Shown here one piece after another: positions 6,336-13,440 of a stretch of DNA of 16,551 bases. Positions within the stretch are counted from its first letter, which is position 1. Each line of letters starts with the position of its first letter. The stretch spans positions 1-16,551 of the forward strand of contig URGK01000060.1 in assembly GCA_900547295.1 (NCBI GenBank), read 5' to 3'. The notes under the pieces were generated by a model. The model did not search any database. It was not told where the DNA came from and saw only the letters and a list, made by a program, of their open reading frames with translations. A program made the translations under genes and the position numbers. The DNA comes from an uncultured Eubacteriales bacterium. GTDB lineage: Bacteria; Bacillota; Clostridia; Peptostreptococcales; Anaerovoracaceae.

Positions 6336-7973
6336 ATGAACAAGTTAAATCCTATTGTAATTGAATTACTCAGAAAAAGAGGAGTAACAGAAAAACAGGA
6401 TATAATGGAATTTATAAGTCCTTCACCGCGAAGGACTTATGACCCTTTTTTGATGCTTAATATGGAAAGGGCGGCAGATATAATTCTTGAGAGCATCAGC
6501 TCAGACAAAAAAATCTGCATATACGGTGATTATGATGCCGACGGCATAACTTCCGTTGCGATTCTGATGCAGTCGCTTCGCAAGCTGACAGACAATGTGT
6601 TTTATTACATCCCGTCAAGATTTATAGAGGGCTACGGACTTAATACGGAGGCCATACACAACATCAAGGCAAAGGGCGCAGACCTGATTATAACCGTAGA
6701 CTGCGGCAGTGTATCCTATAACGAGATCGAATATGCCAAAGAACAGGGTATAGAGGTTATAGTTACCGACCATCATAATATAGATGAAAGAGCGGCGGAC
6801 TGTCTCATAGTCAATCCCAAGCAGGAGCTTTGCGGCTATCCGTTCAAGGAGCTTGCAGGATGCGGTGTTGCTTTCAAGCTGGTGTGCGCGCTGCAGAGAA
6901 AGCTGGAGCTTGACAAGAGCTTTATCAGAGATGTGCTTGACCTTGTGGCAATAGGCACCATAGGTGATATAGTGCCGCTTGTTGACGAAAACAGAACCCT
7001 TGTCAAATACGGACTCAAGGCTCTTCGGAGCACTAAACGCAAGGGACTTCTGAAGCTCCTTGAAATGATGGCATTAAGACCTGCAACCCTTAACGCAGAC
7101 AATATCGCATATGTACTGGTGCCTCATCTCAATGCAGCAGGCAGGATGCGAGATGCATCCCTGTGTGTTGAGATACTGCTTTCGGACAATGACAGGCTGA
7201 TACATAACGGCGCTAAGGAGCTTATCAGATGCAACAGAGAAAGACGCAAGGCACAGGACGAGGCATACGATAAATGCGTTGATATAGTTGAGAAGCACTT
7301 AAAAAACAGAAACTTCATAATGATAAAATGCCTTGACGCCCACGAGGGTATCACAGGTATAGTTGCAGGCAAGCTCAAGGACAGATACAAAAGACCTGTT
7401 GCCATTGTAACGCCTACGGCAGATGGACTAAAAGGCACGGGCAGAAGCGTAAGCAGGCTTAATCTTTATGATATAATGAAAAATCATGAGGAATATCTGG
7501 ACAAATTCGGAGGTCACGCTGCGGCCTGCGGATTTACTATGGCAGACGACAATTTCAGAGAACTGTCCTGCAGTCTTGATGATACTGTGGCGCATATGCT
7601 TGAGCAGGACAGCACCATATTTGATGAAGGTATAAATATTGATATGGAGCTTACTGTTGATCAGATAACCCTTGAGCTGTTTAATGACGTTCAGCTCATA
7701 GGGCCGTTCGGTCACAAAAACAGAAAACCGGTATTTGCAGTAAGAAATATCGTTGCAAGAGATGTTTTTTATATGGGGAATGACAAAAAACACGTTAAAT
7801 TCAACGGTTTTGATGCATATGGCAACTATGTCAGATGCATACTGTTTAACAAGGCGCAGGAAAACAAAGATATAATCAGAGAGAATAATACAGTGACTGT
7901 TACAGGATGTCTGGATGAGCAGGTATGGAGAAACACCCGTGAAGTTCAGATAATCATAAACAGTGTGGAATAG
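6336..7973 (+). CDS. recJ: Single-stranded-DNA-specific exonuclease RecJ
   Basis: The product is a 545-residue DHH/DHHA1 phosphoesterase of the RecJ type, a 5'-3' ssDNA exonuclease used in recombinational and mismatch repair. Motifs seen: YGDYDADG (63-70), VDCGS (121-125), the DHH motif VTDHHNID (143-150), AIGTIGDIVPL (205-215), LNAAGRM (265-271), and the DHHA1 motif GGHAAACGF (392-400). A C-terminal OB-like region covers about 440-545. It is close to the E. coli length and shorter than B. subtilis RecJ, which carries an extra C-terminal domain. The start ATG 6336 is one base after the upstream stop, with only a weak SD (AAGGAA 6319-6324), so it probably relies on translational coupling. Its placement inside an ftsEX-hydrolase-protease operon is notable. 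Confidence 0.93.
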   Translation: MNKLNPIVIELLRKRGVTEKQDIMEFISPSPRRTYDPFLMLNMERAADIILESISSDKKICIYGDYDADGITSVAILMQSLRKLTDNVFYYIPSRFIEGYGLNTEAIHNIKAKGADLIITVDCGSVSYNEIEYAKEQGIEVIVTDHHNIDERAADCLIVNPKQELCGYPFKELAGCGVAFKLVCALQRKLELDKSFIRDVLDLVAIGTIGDIVPLVDENRTLVKYGLKALRSTKRKGLLKLLEMMALRPATLNADNIAYVLVPHLNAAGRMRDASLCVEILLSDNDRLIHNGAKELIRCNRERRKAQDEAYDKCVDIVEKHLKNRNFIMIKCLDAHEGITGIVAGKLKDRYKRPVAIVTPTADGLKGTGRSVSRLNLYDIMKNHEEYLDKFGGHAAACGFTMADDNFRELSCSLDDTVAHMLEQDSTIFDEGINIDMELTVDQITLELFNDVQLIGPFGHKNRKPVFAVRNIVARDVFYMGNDKKHVKFNGFDAYGNYVRCILFNKAQENKDIIRENNTVTVTGCLDEQVWRNTREVQIIINSVE

Positions 7974-7984
7974 AGGAGATTGTT

Positions 7985-9148
7985 TTGAAAAAAAGACAGT
8001 ATACTGCAATAATCCTTATCGCAGGAATAATCACAGGCATGTCTGCCATGTGGATAATAACAAGCTGCGCAGGCGGATTCATCAGGGTGAATGCGGCAGG
8101 CTATGAGGAGATGCTCAGGATTTGCCAGAAATACAGCAAGCTTGAGGAAATATACAGCTATATAGATGATAACTACTATACTGATGTGGACGATGAGAAA
8201 CTGATGGAGGGAATGTATTCCGGGCTTGTCAAGGCTCTTGACGATCCGTATTCAGCATATATGTCAAAAGACAAATATAAGGAATGGAATTCCGATATAA
8301 GCGGAGAGTTCGGAGGCATAGGCGTCACATTTACAGAGGATGACAGGGGAGATTTCCTCATTGTAAGCGTAATTGATGATACTCCGGCATACAAGGCAGG
8401 CATCAGAGCAGGCGATATCATAGAAGCGGTAGACGGCAAAACCTATGATGATATGAATGATATAGTAGCCGTCATAAGAGGCAGGGAAGGCACCAGTCTC
8501 AAGCTTAAGTACAAAAGAGATAATAAAGAAAAAACGGTTACAATAGTCAGAGATACAATACAGATTGAGAGCGTAAAAAGCGAAATACGCAAGGACAACA
8601 TAGGATATATCAGAATATCCTCATTTATAGAAACAACCTCTGCAGATTTCAAAAAAGCTCTTAACGAAATGGAAACCTCTCATGTCAGAGGTATGGTCAT
8701 AGACATACGAAACAACGGAGGCGGTCTTGTGGAGGAGGGGCTTGCGGTGGCTGACGAGCTTCTCGGCAAATGCACTCTTGTATGCTATGTGGATAACAAG
8801 GGCAACAAAACCTACAGCTATTCAGACAAGGACAAGACAGATATACCTTATGTACTTCTGGTGGATGGCGCAACTGCAAGCACCTCAGAGATACTGACAG
8901 CTGCTGTTAAGGACAACAAGGGAGGCAAAATCGTAGGAACCAAAACATTTGGCAAGGGAATAATACAGAACACCTCGCAGTTTAAGGACGGCTCCGCTCT
9001 GAAGCTTACAGTTATGCAGTACCTGTCGCCTGACGGCAACGAAATTCACAAAAAAGGCGTTAAGCCTGACTATGCGGTTAAGCTCAAGAAGAATGATGAC
9101 ACTGATTATCAGCTTAACAAGGCTCTGGAGCTTCTGAAGCAGAACTGA
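7985..9148 (+). CDS. C-terminal processing peptidase, S41 family with PDZ domain (CtpA/CtpB-like)
   Basis: The predicted product has 387 residues. It starts at TTG 7985, chosen because it is preceded by GAGGAG (7973-7978) and restores a normal KKRQ-plus-hydrophobic export signal. Residues 25-28 (ITSC) fit a lipobox, so it may be a lipoprotein with mature Cys28; otherwise residues 7-28 act as a signal anchor. A helical region (36-100) is followed by a PDZ domain (about 105-180; GIGVTF, PAYKAGIRAGD). The S41 core has serine S299 in ATASTSE and lysine K324 in KTFGKG, spaced 25 residues as in known Ctp proteases. DIRNNGGG (240-247) is the typical substrate-binding strand. It cuts exported proteins near hydrophobic C-termini. 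It is the last gene of the ftsE operon, and ctpB next to ftsEX is also seen in B. subtilis, so a cell-envelope substrate is likely. Confidence 0.92.
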   Translation: MKKRQYTAIILIAGIITGMSAMWIITSCAGGFIRVNAAGYEEMLRICQKYSKLEEIYSYIDDNYYTDVDDEKLMEGMYSGLVKALDDPYSAYMSKDKYKEWNSDISGEFGGIGVTFTEDDRGDFLIVSVIDDTPAYKAGIRAGDIIEAVDGKTYDDMNDIVAVIRGREGTSLKLKYKRDNKEKTVTIVRDTIQIESVKSEIRKDNIGYIRISSFIETTSADFKKALNEMETSHVRGMVIDIRNNGGGLVEEGLAVADELLGKCTLVCYVDNKGNKTYSYSDKDKTDIPYVLLVDGATASTSEILTAAVKDNKGGKIVGTKTFGKGIIQNTSQFKDGSALKLTVMQYLSPDGNEIHKKGVKPDYAVKLKKNDDTDYQLNKALELLKQN

Positions 9149-9154
9149 TAATCA

Positions 9155-9183
9155 TTGACTTGTATAATCTGCGGTGATATAAT
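9155..9183 (+). promoter_or_regulatory. Strong SigA promoter of the yerC-like gene
   Basis: TTGACT (9155-9160) and TATAAT (9178-9183) are spaced by 17 bp with an extended -10 TGA (9175-9177). Transcription should start near 9190. A second TATAAT lies within the spacer (9163-9168). The promoter begins only 7 nt after the ctpA stop, and no terminator was seen between them. Confidence 0.88.
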
Positions 9184-9225
9184 CATACTGTAAAGTGTGA
9201 AAGTGATTTGTGAAAGGAGTTTGCT

Positions 9226-9522
9226 ATGGCATATCAATCAAAATTCAAGAGAGAGGATATCGATGAGCTGTTTGCGGCTATCCTGCTTTTAGAGACTGAA
9301 GAGGACTGCTACAGATTTTTCGAGGATATCTGTACTATCAACGAAATCCACGCTATTGCGCAGAGATTACAGGTGGCAAAACTGCTTTCAAAAAAGAAAA
9401 CCTATTCTGAGATTGAGGAAGTTACCAAGGCTTCTACGGCAACAATCAGCAGAATTAACAAATGTCTTCTATACGGGGCGGACGGATACAAATATGTTTT
9501 AGACAAGCTTGAAAACAAATAG
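9226..9522 (+). CDS. TrpR-related protein of the YerC/YecD family
   Basis: This 98-residue cytoplasmic protein matches the short TrpR-like YerC/YecD family found across Bacillota. Its hallmarks are DIDELFAAILLLETEEDCYRFFEDICT (first part 16-35), the segment EIHAIAQRLQVAKLL (40-54), and a helix-turn-helix with TYSEIEEVTKAS then TATISRINKCL (about 59-81). By fold it should bind DNA as a repressor, but the ligand and targets of this family are not established; relation to TrpR does not prove tryptophan sensing. The ATG at 9226 has SD AAAGGAG (9213-9219). It is a single-gene unit with its own strong promoter and a near-perfect terminator. Confidence 0.9.
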   Translation: MAYQSKFKREDIDELFAAILLLETEEDCYRFFEDICTINEIHAIAQRLQVAKLLSKKKTYSEIEEVTKASTATISRINKCLLYGADGYKYVLDKLENK

Positions 9523-9535
9523 ATAGTATAATACG

Positions 9536-9563
9536 AAACGCCATAATTCAAATGGCGTTTTTT
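9536..9563 (+). terminator. Terminator of the yerC-like gene
   Basis: AAACGCCAT (9536-9544) and ATGGCGTTT (9552-9560) form a perfect 9-bp stem with a 7-nt loop, followed by T's to 9563. It ends only 9 nt before the next gene's start codon. Confidence 0.92.
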
Positions 9564-9572
9564 GGTGTATAT

Positions 9573-10100
9573 ATGAAAATTTATTGGACAAAACAGAAAT
9601 CAGACAGCAAAACCCTTGCGGCTGCAGCGCTTAAGCTTTACTGCGGAGCTTCGGATACTCTCTGCCATAACGACAGAGGCAGGCCGTATTTCAAAAACAC
9701 AGACATCAGAATATCCATATCTCACAGCGGGGATATATGGCTGTGCGCGCTTGGCAGAAATGAAACAGGCATAGATATTGAGCGTATCACAGACAGAAAT
9801 CATCTCAAAATAGCAGAGAGATTTTTCACACCGGAAGAAACCGGCTTTGTAAAATCAAACGGGGCAGACGGATTTTTCAGACTGTGGGTCAGAAAAGAGG
9901 CATATGTTAAGTATATGGGAGAGGGTATCTCATACGGACTTGACAGCTTTAGCCTGTCAGACGGAATCAGGCTTTCAGATGAATACGGTGATGCGGTTTT
10001 CAGAGAGATAGATTTTGGAGAAAATTTTAAATGTGCGGTATGCACAGCAAAGGAGGAATTTTCTTGGGAGCAGATAGAAACAGAAGAAATGCATATATAG
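9573..10100 (+). CDS. 4'-phosphopantetheinyl transferase (Sfp-type)
   Basis: The product has 175 residues from the preferred ATG 9573. It should move the 4'-phosphopantetheine arm from CoA to a serine of acyl or peptidyl carrier proteins. Family motifs seen: SHSGDIW (about 51-57), the Mg-binding GIDIE (67-71), and FRLWVRKEAYVKYMGEG, whose WxxKEA core holds the second metal/catalytic residues. It is short for Sfp itself (about 220 residues) but fits compact stand-alone PPTases. An in-frame ATG at 9552 lies inside the terminator arm and has no SD, so I reject it; even 9573 has only a weak GGTG (9564-9567). A TATAAT at 9527-9532 could start a transcript that omits part of the terminator stem. 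No carrier protein or NRPS/PKS gene is nearby. Its end overlaps the next gene. Confidence 0.88.
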   Translation: MKIYWTKQKSDSKTLAAAALKLYCGASDTLCHNDRGRPYFKNTDIRISISHSGDIWLCALGRNETGIDIERITDRNHLKIAERFFTPEETGFVKSNGADGFFRLWVRKEAYVKYMGEGISYGLDSFSLSDGIRLSDEYGDAVFREIDFGENFKCAVCTAKEEFSWEQIETEEMHI

Positions 10101-10993
10101 CGGCGGTGTGCTTTTCGGTTGCCGTAGGGTTTTCATTTCTCGGAATAAAAACCTGCACTCCTTTTGCGGATACGCTGACCATACTTACCCACAGATACAA
10201 CTGGGCGCTTATTGCGGTACTGGTGTTCATACTTTATGACAGACTCAGAGGCCACAGGATAGAGATAAAGGGCAAGCCAAAGCGAAACCTTTTTATCACG
10301 GCGCTTTTTTACATACTGTTTATGGCTATACAGACCTTTGGGCTGAGATTTGCAACTTCAATAGAGAGCGCCATACTGTTTGCAATAGTACCTATAATAG
10401 TTAAAATAATAGCTAGCATATTCCTGGGTGAGAAGTCGGGTATAATGCAGACTGTATTCGTTTGTATATCGGTGGCTGCCGTAATAGCCATGATAGTTAT
10501 AGGGGCAACTGATATACGTATGAACATCTGGGCTATGCTGATACTGTCGGTTTCAAGTATATGTATGGCACTAAGCAATGTGTTTATGAGATATGTAAGA
10601 GAGCAGTACAGACCGATTGAGATAACGGCTATGATATCTCTTATGGGCTTTGTCGTATTCAATGCGGCATATATAGTAAGAGGCATATCACAGGGAACAT
10701 TAAATCAGTATTTTGATCTCATCACAAATGTTAAATTTGAATTTGCCGTATTTTATCTGGGTACAGCCTGCATACTGCTTTCATCGCAGCTTATGGCGTA
10801 TGTCCTCAGATACCTTGAGGCTGTCAAGGGAACAATATTCGGAAACGTTTCAACAGCAATATCCATAATTGCGGGGGTTGTCGTTTTAGGCGAGCCGCTT
10901 AAGGCGTATCACATAATATGCGCGGCTCTGATTATAGTGGGGGTTTTAGGCATCAGCCTGTGGCCTGAAAAGAAAACAGACAGGATAGAATAA
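10064..10993 (+). CDS. EamA/DMT-superfamily transporter (first of two)
   Basis: The predicted product is a 309-residue, roughly ten-helix membrane protein built from two EamA repeats. Typical repeat ends are FLGEKSG (about residues 123-129) and VVLGEPLKAYHIICAALIIVG near the C-terminus. Substrates of this superfamily are metabolites or drugs and cannot be deduced here. I chose TTG 10064 because it follows the near-consensus SD AAAGGAGG (10049-10056) by 7 nt. The in-frame ATG at 10031 lies upstream of that SD and would add 11 non-hydrophobic residues. The start lies inside the phosphopantetheinyl transferase gene (37-nt overlap), so the two are cotranscribed. No GC-rich terminator follows. Confidence 0.88.
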   Translation: MGADRNRRNAYIAAVCFSVAVGFSFLGIKTCTPFADTLTILTHRYNWALIAVLVFILYDRLRGHRIEIKGKPKRNLFITALFYILFMAIQTFGLRFATSIESAILFAIVPIIVKIIASIFLGEKSGIMQTVFVCISVAAVIAMIVIGATDIRMNIWAMLILSVSSICMALSNVFMRYVREQYRPIEITAMISLMGFVVFNAAYIVRGISQGTLNQYFDLITNVKFEFAVFYLGTACILLSSQLMAYVLRYLEAVKGTIFGNVSTAISIIAGVVVLGEPLKAYHIICAALIIVGVLGISLWPEKKTDRIE

Positions 10994-11015
10994 GACAAAT
11001 TTGCAAATAATATTA

Positions 11016-11044
11016 TTGATAGATATGGCTGACTGGTGTATAAT
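11016..11044 (+). promoter_or_regulatory. Promoter of the small P-loop gene
   Basis: TTGATA (11016-11021) and TATAAT (11039-11044) are spaced by 17 bp. Transcription would start near 11051, about 27 nt before the start codon at 11078. Confidence 0.75.
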
Positions 11045-11077
11045 AATATAAAAATGACAGACAGGAGGAACAGTACA

Positions 11078-11500
11078 ATGGTGCAGTTAATGATAGGCCA
11101 CAAAGGCAGCGGCAAGACAAAGCATATGATAGACCTTGCCAATGATTCAGTTGATAAAGCTAACGGAAACATTGTTTTTATAACTAAAAATCAGAGACTT
11201 ATGTATGATCTTAAACACGAAATGAGGGTAGTATCTATGGAGGATTATCCTCACATTACCAACAGCGATGAATACATAGGTTTCATATACGGAATAATAA
11301 GCGGAGACCACGACCTTGAGACAATCTTCATAGACGGTATTATGAAGCATGCGGATTTCTCAATAGGAGATCTCCCTGAATATATAGACAGGCTCAAAAA
11401 AATCTCAGAGCTTTACGATGTGAACTTTGTAGTAAGCATCAGCGCAGACAAAGAAGAAATGACAGGAGTTGACTTCAGCGGCTGCGATATCTTAAATTAA
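11078..11500 (+). CDS. Small P-loop NTPase of unknown function
   Basis: The product is a 140-residue cytoplasmic protein. The Walker A motif GHKGSGKTK is near the N-terminus (about 6-14). A Walker B-like strand TIFIDGI lies about 85-91, and FVVSISAD follows near 120-127. The rest is a short alpha/beta fold with no extra domain. Similar proteins are common in Clostridia and are often labelled PilT-like, but there is no pilus gene here and the label has little support. Start ATG 11078 is set by AGGAGG (11063-11068); an upstream in-frame ATG at 11036 lies inside the promoter. It is monocistronic with its own promoter and terminator, sitting between two EamA transporters. Function unknown. Confidence 0.82.
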   Translation: MVQLMIGHKGSGKTKHMIDLANDSVDKANGNIVFITKNQRLMYDLKHEMRVVSMEDYPHITNSDEYIGFIYGIISGDHDLETIFIDGIMKHADFSIGDLPEYIDRLKKISELYDVNFVVSISADKEEMTGVDFSGCDILN

Positions 11501-11510
11501 CAGCATTCAG

Positions 11511-11542
11511 ACAGGCGATGGAAACATCGTCTGTAATTTTTT
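11511..11542 (+). terminator. Terminator of the P-loop gene
   Basis: ACAGGCGATG (11511-11520) pairs with CATCGTCTGT (11525-11534; one G-U pair) around a GAAA tetraloop. AA and six T's (11537-11542) follow. The next start codon lies 22 nt further on, leaving no room for a separate promoter. Confidence 0.9.
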
Positions 11543-11564
11543 CAATTTTCAATCAGGAGCAGTT

Positions 11565-12473
11565 ATGAAAAAAGTATACGGTTGTGTTTTTCTTACGGGA
11601 TTTCTGTTTGCGACAATGGAAGTCTCGCTTAAAGTTGCAGGAACAGGGATGGATTCGTTTCAGCTCACTTTCCTGAGATTTTTTATAGGCGGCCTTATAA
11701 TTCTGCCTTTTGCCATCGCAGAAATGAAAAAAAACAAAGTCAGAATAGAACTGAAGGACATAGGGTTTCTAACAATAGTAGGTATCACAGGGATACCTCT
11801 TTCCATGCTGTTTTTCCAGCTTGGCGTTATGGAGTGCAATGCCTCAACAGCCTCAGTGCTCATATGTATAAATCCTCTGTTTACTATGGTTTTCGCACAT
11901 TTCATACTGGGTGAGAAAATGAACAGAGGCAAGCTGGTGGTGCTTGCTTTAGGACTTATAGGTATAGTGTTTATGATAAGACCGTGGGATCTGCAGGAGG
12001 GAAACAGTGTAATAGGAATAATATATATGCTGCTTGCGGCGATATTCTTCGGACTTTATACCTGCATAGGCAAAATCAGCACTGCCAAGGTGGGAACCTT
12101 TGCGCAGACAAGCTTTTCATTTATACTGGGCTCACTGGTGCTGCTGATAGTAATTCTGTTTATGGGCAGGCCCGTTACGGCAGGAATTGCAGAGAACTGG
12201 GTTGAGGTTATGTACATAAGCGTTTTTGTTACAGGACTTGGATATATTTCATACTTTACGGCAATCAAGCTGTCAGATGCGGTTACAGGCTCCATAGCAT
12301 TCTTTATAAAGCCTGCAATAGCGCCTGTTATTGCAGTAATCGTGCTTCACGACGCAATCCTGTGGAATACCGTTACAGGCATAGCTTTTATACTCGGAGC
12401 ATCGTATCTGAACATACACCTGCAGCGAAAGGCATTTAAGGCAAAGGAGCAGATTTCTGATGAAAACAACTGA
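11565..12473 (+). CDS. EamA/DMT-superfamily transporter (second)
   Basis: The 302-residue, about ten-helix membrane protein has two EamA repeats. The first ends with the typical HFILGEKMNRGKLVVLALGLIG; the second ends with VLHDAILWNTVTGIAFILGAS, in which the usual GE pair has become HD. Early residues FATMEVSLK and FLRFFIGGLIILP are typical of the family. It is not an obvious recent duplicate of the transporter at 10064, since the two share mostly family-level motifs. Substrate unknown. The ATG at 11565 has SD AGGAG (11555-11559). The 3' end overlaps the Nudix start at 12460 by 14 nt, so the two are translationally coupled in the Clostridia-type genome. Confidence 0.9.
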   Translation: MKKVYGCVFLTGFLFATMEVSLKVAGTGMDSFQLTFLRFFIGGLIILPFAIAEMKKNKVRIELKDIGFLTIVGITGIPLSMLFFQLGVMECNASTASVLICINPLFTMVFAHFILGEKMNRGKLVVLALGLIGIVFMIRPWDLQEGNSVIGIIYMLLAAIFFGLYTCIGKISTAKVGTFAQTSFSFILGSLVLLIVILFMGRPVTAGIAENWVEVMYISVFVTGLGYISYFTAIKLSDAVTGSIAFFIKPAIAPVIAVIVLHDAILWNTVTGIAFILGASYLNIHLQRKAFKAKEQISDENN

Positions 12474-13440
12474 TATCAGCAGAATAGTAAATGAACACAA
12501 GTCGGGAATAATCGGCAGACACAAATGCTTTTCGGTGGTAATACCGATGATTGATATAGATGGAGAGCTTCATATACTCTATGAGGTGCGCTCGCCGAAG
12601 ATTAAGCGCCAGCCGGGAGAGATTTGCTTTCCGGGAGGCGAGAGGGAACCGGGAGAAACAGATATTGAATGCGCCCTTAGAGAAACTTCGGAGGAGCTCT
12701 GCATTGATACAGACGATATATTTGTAATAGGAGAGGTGGGGACACTGTTTACCTACGGCGGCTACGTTATAAAGACGTATGCGGTGCAGATTGCGGCCAT
12801 GCAAATCACGCAAAGCGATCTTGAAGCGACCAACGAGCGCGCGCAACGGCTCGGACTGCTGCCGGCACTCGGCGGAAGCGTGCCGGGACGCAACTGCAGA
12901 ATCTCCCGCATCTTCTCGCATGACGGGCCTGGAATGCCTCAAGTCATGGTGCATAGCCGCGCATATCAGGCAATCGCGGCACGAATCGACAAAACCGTGC
13001 CGGAATCCTCCATCATCGGCATGCTGTTACAATCGCAAATCAAACCAACCTTCGTCAAAGCCGACGCCATAAGTATTCTGCAGCATATGGGATCAAGCTG
13101 GCAGGTGACGCAGTCCGGCGAATTCGAGCGGGCAAGCGAGCTGACAGGCGGTGCGCAACTCATTAGCAAAACCATCGACGGATGGTTCGACCGCGTAAGC
13201 CAGGGACAGCGCGAACGGGCCATTAACCAGATATACGACATCTTCGCAGCAGCGGGGTACGGTAATATCGCTGATCTGGTGGCGAATTGGACGAATTCGC
13301 TGCCGAAAATCGTGGCAGCCGCCAGAGGCACCGATGTGGAAACGCGCGAACTCATCAAAGATGTGCTCAAGGCGATTCCAGCCAGTGCGGCGAAAGTCGC
13401 TGTCGGTGAACTGCGCAACGACAAGGAGGGGGATGCGTGA
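12460..13440 (+). CDS. Chimeric ORF: Nudix (CoA pyrophosphatase-like) N-half joined to Mbeg1-like (DUF2974) C-half
   Basis: The reading frame encodes 326 residues of mixed origin. Residues 1 to about 110 are a Nudix hydrolase with RSPKIKRQPGEICFPGG, matching the CoA-pyrophosphatase signature upstream of the Nudix box, and the box itself GEREPGE..ALRETSEEL (REUxEE core intact, the following glycine is Cys). Its normal C-terminal half is missing. From about residue 112 (AAMQITQSDLE) the sequence aligns instead with the C-terminal half of the next gene: HDGPGMP with LDGPGFP, VPESSIIGML with VPDSSVVGMV, ILQHMGSSWQV with IMQHFAFSWQM, and IDGWFDRVSQGQRERA with LNGWLTGLSKEQREHA. That half lacks the GHSKGG nucleophile elbow. 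Arginine codons switch from AGA-rich to CGN and GC content jumps at the join. I read this as two truncated genes fused by a chimeric contig, not a natural two-domain protein. Confidence 0.85.
   Translation: MKTTDISRIVNEHKSGIIGRHKCFSVVIPMIDIDGELHILYEVRSPKIKRQPGEICFPGGEREPGETDIECALRETSEELCIDTDDIFVIGEVGTLFTYGGYVIKTYAVQIAAMQITQSDLEATNERAQRLGLLPALGGSVPGRNCRISRIFSHDGPGMPQVMVHSRAYQAIAARIDKTVPESSIIGMLLQSQIKPTFVKADAISILQHMGSSWQVTQSGEFERASELTGGAQLISKTIDGWFDRVSQGQRERAINQIYDIFAAAGYGNIADLVANWTNSLPKIVAAARGTDVETRELIKDVLKAIPASAAKVAVGELRNDKEGDA
12785..12801. other. Probable chimeric junction between two genomes
   Basis: Sequence type changes here from AT-richer, AGA-using Clostridia-like to GC-rich Bifidobacterium-like DNA. 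GCGGCCATG (12793-12801) is identical to 14091-14099 in the downstream paralogue at the aligned position (YAAM). The right-hand genome therefore reaches back at least to 12793, while TATGCGG at 12779-12785 also resembles it. A short shared sequence of this kind is typical of a false join. Confidence 0.8.

Noticed and set aside
9552..9572. Upstream in-frame ATG of the phosphopantetheinyl transferase
   Set aside because: The codon lies inside the terminator right arm with no SD; ATG 9573 gives a normal family N-terminus (MKIYW).
10031..10063. Upstream in-frame ATG of the first EamA transporter
   Set aside because: It sits upstream of the near-consensus SD at 10049-10056, which points to TTG 10064.
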